Shown: in pieces, positions 8,701 to 12,416 of the stretch
How positions within the stretch are numbered: the first letter of the stretch is position 1
How the letters are laid out: each line of letters begins with the position of its first letter
Source: an uncultured Clostridia bacterium
Lineage (GTDB): Bacteria > Bacillota > Clostridia > Christensenellales > UBA1242
Assembly: GCA_934754445.1 (NCBI GenBank)
Contig: CAKVHZ010000026.1
Span: forward strand, 1 to 12,416
DNA: 12,416 nucleotides
Reading direction: 5' to 3'
The notes under the pieces: model-generated
Told to the model about the DNA's origin: nothing
The model's database searches: none
What the model saw: the letters and a program-made list of their open reading frames with translations, nothing else
Program-made: the position numbers and the translations under genes

Positions 8701-9040
8701 TTTAACTTATTCGGGAACTGAATATTCTTGCGATGAAATGAGTTATTCTAACTTAAAAACTATAAATTCTAAACTTTGCACTTTTGGGCATTTGAATTTA
8801 GAGAATAAAAAAATAAGTTACACATTTACTGGAACAAATTTTATGCTTTATACAAATCAACAAATAGACGCAAAAGTTAAAATAGAAATTGATGGAAAAA
8901 GCACGACAATTAATTTAACTAAAGCAAATGGTAAAACATTAGCATTTACATCAAACTATTTAAAAAATAATAAACATCGTGTTAATATTTATATTCTTTC
9001 TGGAACAATTTATGTGGATAGTATATTTATTGCAAAATAA
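5780..9040 (+). CDS. Secreted M60-family (enhancin-like) metallopeptidase with carbohydrate-binding-type modules
   Basis: A 1086-residue protein. A basic start and hydrophobic segment (15-37) export it, either cut near VYA (44-46) or kept as an anchor. The M60 domain begins near TGLYAPAGE (171-179). Its gluzincin zinc site is HEFNH at 392-396 with Glu408 as third ligand, inside the typical continuation EVTNN, matching the family pattern HExxH-x(8,28)-E. The usual Gly in HExGH is Asn395 here. Following modules, by appearance: an Ig-like domain (about 560-645), a PA14/GLEYA-like domain (about 652-800), an F5/8 type C (discoidin, CBM32-like) domain (about 836-976) and a beta-rich end (about 985-1086). 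M60 enzymes of gut microbes cleave mucin-type O-glycosylated proteins, and discoidin modules often bind host sugars; this substrate is inferred. There is no LPXTG or dockerin. The 105-residue gene follows with no terminator between them. Confidence 0.9.
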   Translation: MKKNIININSKVKKIITISLVILLFCFSMVLGLCLFFKSDDIKVYAVENKVSSKTKQQIEILEEYPRTLQTTVSNEGLNERYPVYGTSLSNITDEEKDALIKESSLLIASSSTYTEMDESGNLYLNGESTGKKLYKHTASDGMYYGNVLNNEKSVTEKITLEPLEQRNYITGLYAPAGEVIKIEIIKEDLEKTGGLKIILGQTSHRNVQNNIWKARNDFSRMPQIANIMDITKETSYVGTFLGGPIYIYSQRQNVEFSVTIKGAVRYPYYIHGYTSKEEFENMKTLSAPYFDFEIWDTGVRHSGSKNYANFDYDNLVKVANLWEKICQTSRQVPNISNKYIGVCFVYDCFVAAGAACAFTGGNTWVNAPCNWMSGSLDYESMISDGFWGQIHEFNHHYQNYGIAPILEVTNNATSLLSYVSYTNISSKRSENDSTLGGGWNRYTDPTRSLRETINNGNIGQTTLNIYADIIHSFGVETFVKATNINPGKSTVDTWYQSLCEATGYNFTYYFETLLGHSVSSEMKSNYENLPTFVPVALLYQTGRNYYKNGKEYYSSTVRPYQINYGEELILDFVNYLIKPNDFDFKIEKITSPKNGTIKKISSKKYKYIPSKEELSGEFKVTISLINSKIKTQKITFTINIKQSVPNLTKTKYIYSGKVYNSIDDAYSNNFVDFSDKTTKNENSTFLNGISKNQIGLVEGKIYIPSTNTYTFCLRAGRGEHALYLGTSKEDYTKKITFSGDKGGFDFDESHTISLNLTKGDFLYFKQITISNGHPDAFTELGWSYNNSRMATIPGSYLYNIDSNYVPYSFTSKEIFKRNYNYTNYFLYSSDISKQSLISSNQPAWDDTTNAENIVDGNLDTFYHTSRNNFVSTDNPCILTFDLGENKTYNQIKITGRKSGQINMPSTFDLYTGLSLDTLVLTQKFVDIDFSGRTLYANFNATNFRYYKLIIYDTNSKLNGNYNKYVCISQIDFNLTYSGTEYSCDEMSYSNLKTINSKLCTFGHLNLENKKISYTFTGTNFMLYTNQQIDAKVKIEIDGKSTTINLTKANGKTLAFTSNYLKNNKHRVNIYILSGTIYVDSIFIAK

Positions 9041-9053
9041 TTTTAATTTACTA

Positions 9054-9082
9054 TTGATTTTTATAAAAAGATTGTGTATTAT
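9054..9082 (+). promoter_or_regulatory. Promoter of the 105-residue protein gene
   Basis: TTGATT (9054-9059), 17 bases, TATTAT (9077-9082). An overlapping TATAAT at 9080-9085 would have a 20-base spacer. Read-through from the M60 gene is also likely because no terminator lies in the gap. Confidence 0.5.
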
Positions 9083-9102
9083 AATAAAAAGGAGATTAAA
9101 AT

Positions 9103-9420
9103 ATGAGTTATTTTGATAAACATTATGTAACTGAATTTTATAAGGAAAGAAAAACTGTTAAACTGGAAGATTTAAAACCTTTTGATATTATTTTAGAAGA
9201 AAATGTTTGCGACTATGACATTACAGCAAATTTAGTATATTTAGACCACGAATTAAAACAAGAAGGTAACCATAGAGTTTTAACACTAACGGTTATTATG
9301 CCAAGTGGAGATATAAGCAATTTAATAAGTTTTGTTTATGAAGGCGAAGAAATTACATTTGATGTAATTGGTAGAGCAAAAGCAAAAACGCAACTTAACG
9401 AATTAACAAATAATAATTAA
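9103..9420 (+). CDS. Uncharacterised 105-residue cytoplasmic protein
   Basis: I do not recognise this protein. It is acidic, has no signal peptide or membrane helix, and looks like a small alpha/beta fold. A helical start (FYKERKTVKLEDLKPFD) is followed by alternating strands (TANLVYLDHEL, RVLTLTVIMPSG, LISFVYEGEEITFDVIG) and a polar, Asn-rich end. One Cys occurs (near residue 36). The start is firm: AAGGAG lies 9 bases upstream. It has its own probable promoter, follows the M60 gene by 62 bases on the same strand, and ends in a strong terminator. A role linked to the M60 enzyme is possible but nothing in the sequence shows it. Confidence 0.75.
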   Translation: MSYFDKHYVTEFYKERKTVKLEDLKPFDIILEENVCDYDITANLVYLDHELKQEGNHRVLTLTVIMPSGDISNLISFVYEGEEITFDVIGRAKAKTQLNELTNNN

Positions 9421-9431
9421 TAATAAAAAAC

Positions 9432-9466
9432 AATAAAAAAACACAAAATAATTGTGTTTTTTTATT
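9432..9466. terminator. Bidirectional terminator between the 105-residue gene and rnpB
   Basis: Perfect 15-base arms (9432-9446 and 9452-9466) surround a 5-base loop. The stem core is ACACAA/TTGTGT, with an A-run before and a T-run after, so it can end transcripts from both directions. It lies 12 bases after the stop of the plus-strand gene and backs up the rnpB terminator. Confidence 0.85.
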
Positions 9467-9504
9467 AGATTTTAATCTTAATTTTGTTTTTAATTTTAAA
9501 TTAA

Positions 9505-9530
9505 ATAAAAAAAGCAAGAAAATTCTTGCT
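9505..9530 (-). terminator. rnpB terminator
   Basis: AGCAAGAA (9513-9520) and TTCTTGCT (9523-9530) form a hairpin. On the minus strand it is followed by a T-run (A-run at 9507-9513 on the plus strand). It starts directly after the RNase P P1 stem. Confidence 0.8.
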
Positions 9531-9531
9531 A

Positions 9532-9855
9532 ATTAGTTATTCTATAAGCCGAGTTCTGTATTAAACAAACATCTATCTAGACTTAATGTTACCATTAAGT
9601 TCAAGCGGCGTATAAACTATGGAGCGAACAACCCACAAAAGTTCTTGCCTTGCATCAGGTGGGGTTTACACAAAGGTTAAATCACTTTAACCCTAGTAGG
9701 CTCTTACCCTACTTTTTCACCCTTACCACAAAAGTGGCGGTTATTTTCTGTTGCACTTTCCTTAAGGTCACCCTCACTGGGATTTCTCCAGCACCCTGTT
9801 CTGTGATGCTCGGACTTTCCTCGTGATAAATCACGCGTTTGTCTGGATAACTAAC
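9532..9855 (-). ncRNA. rnpB: RNase P RNA, A-type
   Basis: This is the catalytic RNA of RNase P, which removes 5' leaders from precursor tRNAs. Read on the minus strand, conserved blocks appear in order: GAGGAAAGTCCGAGC (near 9811-9825), ACAGAACAGGGTGCTGG, AGGGTGAAA, GGGTAAGAGCC, AACCCCACCTGATGCAAGG, and ACAGAACTCGGCTTATAG at the 3' end. These are hallmarks of the bacterial A-type core. The ends pair as helix P1: TTAGTTAT (9854-9847) with ATAACTAA (9540-9533). Length is about 324 bases, somewhat short for the type. Promoter and terminator fit both ends. Confidence 0.95.
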
Positions 9856-9861
9856 GAGATA

Positions 9862-9890
9862 ATTATAACACACTAAAAATAATTTGTCTA
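9862..9890 (-). promoter_or_regulatory. rnpB promoter
   Basis: On the minus strand TAGACA (9890-9885), a 17-base spacer, then TATAAT (9867-9862). The start predicted 7 bases downstream (about 9855) coincides with the beginning of the P1 stem. Confidence 0.85.
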
Positions 9891-9945
9891 TACTTTTTTT
9901 ATAGAAAAATTTACCATAATAAATAATATTTTTATAAATTTTAAA

Positions 9946-9972
9946 TTAAAAAACGAGCAAAAATGCCCGTTT
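9946..9972 (-). terminator. Terminator of the pdaB-ssb unit
   Basis: On the minus strand AAACGGGCA and TGCTCGTTT pair around a 4-base loop, with one G-T wobble, and run into a T-tract. The hairpin lies 24 bases after the stop of the SSB-like gene. Confidence 0.8.
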
Positions 9973-9996
9973 ATTTAATCTTTTTTATATTGTTGT

Positions 9997-10668
9997 TTAT
10001 TCTATGCTTGATTTTTTTAATCTATCAAGTTCAACCGTTGTAATAGGTTCTGTTTCAATAATACTAATTTTAGAAATAGAAATTTCATAAGCGGTTTTAT
10101 TAACAATTTCATCATCGCTTAATTTTTTTTGATAATCTCTACTTTGTATTCTCCCTTCTATATTTAATTTAGTCCCAACAGGCAAATCTTTAACAAACCT
10201 TGCGTTTCTTCCCCATGCAATACATGGGATATAATCGCTTTTGTTATAAGACCTATTAACTGCAAGTAAAATATCGGTTATTTCTCTTTTAAAAGGTGTA
10301 GTTCTAAAAACTGGCTCTTTACACAAAAATCCTTTTAAATTAATTGTGTTTGGATTTTTTGTTGTATCAACTTCATTTAATTCTCTAACAAAAACCGTCA
10401 ACATTAATTTGCTTTTTCCGTCAATAAGTTTGTTATAACTTCTAAATTGACCACTTAAACTAATAACCATACTAGATTTAAGTTCTTCTTTTTTAAATAA
10501 TTTTTCCGAAATAGTAATAGGAATAATATCACTACTATCACTAAGTCGAGGAACTTCTAAATTAAATTCATAAAATTTTTCGTCAATAACTGTGTGAGAA
10601 TAAACTGGGTCACTTACCACTTTCCCCCACAAAAATACATCGTTGTTTTTTAAAAGTTCGTAATTCAT
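9997..10668 (-). CDS. SSB-like protein with two OB-fold domains
   Basis: A 223-residue single-stranded DNA-binding-type protein with two consecutive OB-fold units, about 8-100 and 106-203. The first has VFLWGKVVSDPVYSH, FYEFNLEVPRLS and GQFRSYN. The second has INLKGFLCKEPVFRTTP, REITDILLAVNRSYNKSDY, IPCIAWGRNA and GRIQSRDY. The second unit looks like a classic bacterial SSB core, and this tandem form is common as a second SSB-like protein in Clostridia. The acidic DDDIPF-type tail that recruits partners in canonical SSB is missing (end LDRLKKSSIE), so it is probably not the main replication SSB. The start is firm, with GGAGG 6 bases upstream. It follows the deacetylase gene by 20 bases, so they are probably co-transcribed, and ends in a terminator. 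Confidence 0.85.
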   Translation of the reverse strand: MNYELLKNNDVFLWGKVVSDPVYSHTVIDEKFYEFNLEVPRLSDSSDIIPITISEKLFKKEELKSSMVISLSGQFRSYNKLIDGKSKLMLTVFVRELNEVDTTKNPNTINLKGFLCKEPVFRTTPFKREITDILLAVNRSYNKSDYIPCIAWGRNARFVKDLPVGTKLNIEGRIQSRDYQKKLSDDEIVNKTAYEISISKISIIETEPITTVELDRLKKSSIE

Positions 10669-10688
10669 TTTCTACCTCCATTGTATAT

Positions 10689-11453
10689 CTATTTTTTTAT
10701 TTGTGTTCCCATATGATTTATCGTGAAATTATCTTTATATATAATGTCTCCGATGCATTTAATAGTGTAACCACGCTTTTGCAACCTATCTAAAACCATA
10801 GGTAGGGCTTCTAAAATATGGTCTGAGTTATTATGACACAAAATTATTGAACCATTAAACACTTTATTTAAAATTCTAGTTGTAATGTCTACCGCACTTA
10901 TTCCTTTCCAATCTAAACTGTCAACATCCCACTGAATTGTTGTTAAATTTAAACTTTCGCAAGTTTCTATTAATGTGTTGTTATAACTACCATAAGGTGG
11001 TCTAAATAGTTCTACTTTTTTGCTTGTTGTTTCTTCAATTATTTTTACACTAGTCTCGAGTTCTAGTTTTATTTGATTTGCATCTAGTTTTGCCATGTCG
11101 GGATGAGTGTTTGAGTGAGTTCCTATTTCAAAACCGTTTTCCGCAATTTTTTTAGTAATCTCAGGGTAATTTTCTACCCAAAATCCAACCAAGAAGAAGG
11201 TCGCGTTAGCGTTATATTCCTTTAAAATTTCCATTATCTTCTCAGTTTTATCAGCACCCCACGCCGCATCAAAACTAATTGCAACCACTTTTTCATCGGT
11301 TTTTACATTGTATATTGGTATTTTCCTTAAACTACCACCAAAATAAACCGAAGCGGCTACTTGCCCATTAAAAGAAACTGAAAGCAAGATTGTAGATATT
11401 ATTACTATTAAAGCAATAACAAGAGATTTCATTTTTACTACGATAAAATGCAT
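10689..11453 (-). CDS. pdaB: PdaB-like sporulation polysaccharide deacetylase
   Basis: A 254-residue NodB-fold (carbohydrate esterase 4) protein. A membrane or signal segment spans residues 10-28, then the catalytic domain covers about 55-240. Motifs: FDAAWG with Asp62 in place of the usual TFDDG; metal-binding THSNTH (His113, His117); RPPYG at 151-155; WDVDSLDW at 175-182; and ILCHNN with His207. The Asp-x-x-Trp-Gly form replaces the second Asp and matches PdaB of spore formers (FDISWG there), not ordinary chitin or peptidoglycan deacetylases. B. subtilis PdaB is needed to keep spores stable late in development; its exact substrate is uncertain. The preferred start is ATG 11453 because AGGTGG lies 5 bases before it; GTG 11462 overlaps that site. 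The gene leads a two-gene unit with the SSB-like gene. The symbol is assigned by motif resemblance. Confidence 0.8.
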   Translation of the reverse strand: MHFIVVKMKSLVIALIVIISTILLSVSFNGQVAASVYFGGSLRKIPIYNVKTDEKVVAISFDAAWGADKTEKIMEILKEYNANATFFLVGFWVENYPEITKKIAENGFEIGTHSNTHPDMAKLDANQIKLELETSVKIIEETTSKKVELFRPPYGSYNNTLIETCESLNLTTIQWDVDSLDWKGISAVDITTRILNKVFNGSIILCHNNSDHILEALPMVLDRLQKRGYTIKCIGDIIYKDNFTINHMGTQIKK

Positions 11454-11458
11454 ATTTC

Positions 11459-11464
11459 CCACCT
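11459..11464 (-). promoter_or_regulatory. Ribosome site that fixes the pdaB start
   Basis: AGGTGG on the minus strand, 5 bases before ATG 11453. It overlaps the alternative in-frame GTG at 11462, which makes that longer start unlikely. Confidence 0.65.
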
Positions 11465-11493
11465 TTATTTTATAACAATTAATCTATTTTTTT

Positions 11494-11521
11494 ATAATAG
11501 AAAATTTGTTTAATTTGTCTT
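11494..11521 (-). promoter_or_regulatory. Possible pdaB promoter
   Basis: On the minus strand AAGACA (11521-11516), 16 bases, TATTAT (11499-11494). It is a sigma-A-like match of moderate quality. No clear sigma-G-type elements were seen, although pdaB is in the forespore programme in B. subtilis. Confidence 0.4.
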
Positions 11522-11524
11522 ATT

Positions 11525-11546
11525 TTGTAAAAACAGTTTTTTACAA
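11525..11546. repeat. Inverted repeat just upstream of the possible pdaB promoter
   Basis: TTGTAAAAA (11525-11533) and its exact reverse complement TTTTTACAA (11538-11546) flank a 4-base spacer. It ends 3 bases upstream of the proposed -35 element. It could be an operator or simply a hairpin in AT-rich DNA. Confidence 0.4.
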
Positions 11547-11636
11547 TTTCATAACCTATTATATTAATGCAAATTTTTATTTATTACAAAATAAAAGTTC
11601 AAAATGTAACTCATTTTTAAAATACAAAAGTAAAAT

Positions 11637-11678
11637 AAAAAAATGTTGAAAAATTATTTGTTTCAATAATTATCCAAC
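11637..11678 (-). terminator. Terminator of the methyltransferase/68-residue unit
   Basis: On the minus strand GTTGGATAATTATT (11678-11665) pairs with AATAATTTTTCAAC (11658-11645), with one wobble and one mismatch and a 6-base loop. A T-run follows. It lies 13 bases after the stop of the 68-residue gene. Confidence 0.7.
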
Positions 11679-11691
11679 GCTTTTTATTTTA

Positions 11692-11898
11692 TTAATTTAA
11701 CTCGCTACAATCTCCGTGAATATGTATTGTCCCATTGGGATGCTCTGTTATATGTCCCACCTCTACACCATTTATTTTGATTTGTTTAACATAATCTACA
11801 CCTTTGCCATCTGTTCTATCATATACAACTTCATTAATCTCAACCGTCTCACCCTTGGCATTAATATATGTGACTGTTGTCATAAAATGGCTATCCAT
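11692..11898 (-). CDS. Small hypothetical protein, translationally coupled to the methyltransferase
   Basis: A 68-residue soluble protein of unknown function with no recognised domain, signal peptide or membrane helix. It is probably all-beta (TTVTYINAKGETVEINEVVY, KQIKINGVEVGHI) and ends with a His-rich tail HITEHPNGTIHIHGDCSE, whose four His and one Cys could bind metal; that is speculation. Two starts are possible: ATG 11898, which overlaps the end of the methyltransferase gene by 8 bases, or ATG 11883, giving 63 residues beginning MTTVTY. Neither has a good ribosome site, which fits coupled translation from the gene in front. A terminator follows closely, so the two genes form the end of one unit. 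Confidence 0.65.
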   Translation of the reverse strand: MDSHFMTTVTYINAKGETVEINEVVYDRTDGKGVDYVKQIKINGVEVGHITEHPNGTIHIHGDCSELN

Positions 11899-12415
11899 CT
11901 TCTTTTAACCTATCTTCACTAACTTTATATACTGTTATTGCAAGGGCGGTAGACACATTCATAGAAGAATTGTTCCCGAACATGTCAATATGAATTTTAT
12001 TATCAATTAACTTTAATGCCTGCTCGGATACTCCAAAATTTTCGTTTCCTAAAATTAATGCCACTCCAAAATATTTAGAAAAATCTACATTTCTTAAGGG
12101 TTCACTATCTGAGCAAATTTCAACGCAAAATGGTGTAAAATTCATATCTTTTATTTTTTCTAAGGCTATTTCAATAGTTGAAACAATTTCGTATGGAACA
12201 TATTTTTCAGTATTTCGAGATGTTTTTTTGATTTTATTTATATTAATTTCATTATTTGAAACAATATATATCTTTTTTATATTAAAAGCATCCGCTAAGC
12301 GAAAAGCTGAACCTATGTTCTCCATATGTTCAAAATTTTCTAATACAAAAACTATATTATTGTTATGTTTTATCTGCTTTTCTTTAAATTCATGATGAGA
12401 TAATTGATAAGACAC
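11891..12415 (-). CDS. SpoU/TrmH-family RNA 2'-O-methyltransferase, possibly cut at the right edge
   Basis: A 174-residue SPOUT-fold methyltransferase that would move a methyl group from S-adenosylmethionine to a ribose 2'-OH in tRNA or rRNA. All three SpoU motifs are present: motif 1 ENIGSAFRLADAFNI with catalytic-type Arg39; motif 2 LILGNENFGVSEQAL (120-134); motif 3 IHIDMFGNNSSMNVSTALAI (141-160), whose NVS turn helps form the trefoil-knot cofactor site. The exact RNA target cannot be told. It is a short single-domain form without the extra N-terminal RNA-binding domain of larger relatives. The frame begins with GTG at 12415, one base from the edge, so the true start may lie outside. It overlaps the 68-residue gene by 8 bases. 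Confidence 0.88.
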   Translation of the reverse strand: MSYQLSHHEFKEKQIKHNNNIVFVLENFEHMENIGSAFRLADAFNIKKIYIVSNNEININKIKKTSRNTEKYVPYEIVSTIEIALEKIKDMNFTPFCVEICSDSEPLRNVDFSKYFGVALILGNENFGVSEQALKLIDNKIHIDMFGNNSSMNVSTALAITVYKVSEDRLKEDG

Positions 12416-12416
12416 C

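Noticed and set aside
11716..11922. A plus-strand frame across the 68-residue gene.
   Set aside because: It is a shadow of the minus-strand genes, with no ribosome site.
1..12416. Use of UGA as tryptophan (Mollicutes-type code).
   Set aside because: Trp is encoded by TGG and no in-frame TGA occurs in over 950 codons of the helicase or in the other genes.

Overview
The window is AT-rich DNA that uses the standard bacterial code. All visible stops are TAA or TAG, Trp is TGG, and no TGA interrupts the long frames. Promoters are sigma-A-like (TTGACA/TATAAT variants) and ribosome sites are strong GGAGG variants. An A-type RNase P RNA, a PdaB-like sporulation deacetylase, a collagen-like protein, a DUF11 protein and an M60 'enhancin' metallopeptidase together suggest an uncultured, probably gut-dwelling, possibly spore-forming member of the Bacillota (Clostridia-like). 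This placement is inferred from gene content; no species marker was identified.

Left part (1 to about 3550). A long minus-strand SF2 helicase-like gene runs off the left edge (957 codons without a stop). Upstream of it is a 310-base stretch without a gene, then a plus-strand remnant of a DUF4143-type ATPase whose front is missing and whose end is frameshifted. This looks like accessory DNA. The helicase may belong to a defence or mobile-element system, but any partner would lie outside the window.

Middle (about 3550 to 9420). This is a surface and secretion cluster. It holds a two-repeat DUF11 protein (-) without signal peptide, a 72-residue two-helix membrane protein (+), and a collagen-like protein (-) with a Cys-rich head, two Gly-X-Y blocks and a C-terminal globular domain. 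From a divergent promoter region follows a 1086-residue M60 metallopeptidase (+) with Ig-like, PA14-like, discoidin-like and further C-terminal modules, then a 105-residue protein of unknown function with its own promoter. The collagen-like and DUF11 proteins both lack export signals, which fits mother-cell-made spore surface proteins. The M60 enzyme has an export signal and probably acts on mucin-type glycoproteins outside the cell.

Right part (9420 to 12416). This is ordinary chromosome, all on the minus strand: rnpB with a clear promoter and terminator; a two-gene unit pdaB-like then a tandem OB-fold SSB-like protein, ending in a terminator; and a SpoU/TrmH RNA methyltransferase overlapping a 68-residue hypothetical gene, also ending in a terminator. 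The methyltransferase reaches the right edge.

No complete new system is demonstrated. The best leads are the cut-off helicase beside a decayed ATPase, the multidomain M60 enzyme with its small downstream companion, and the pair of signal-less surface-type proteins.
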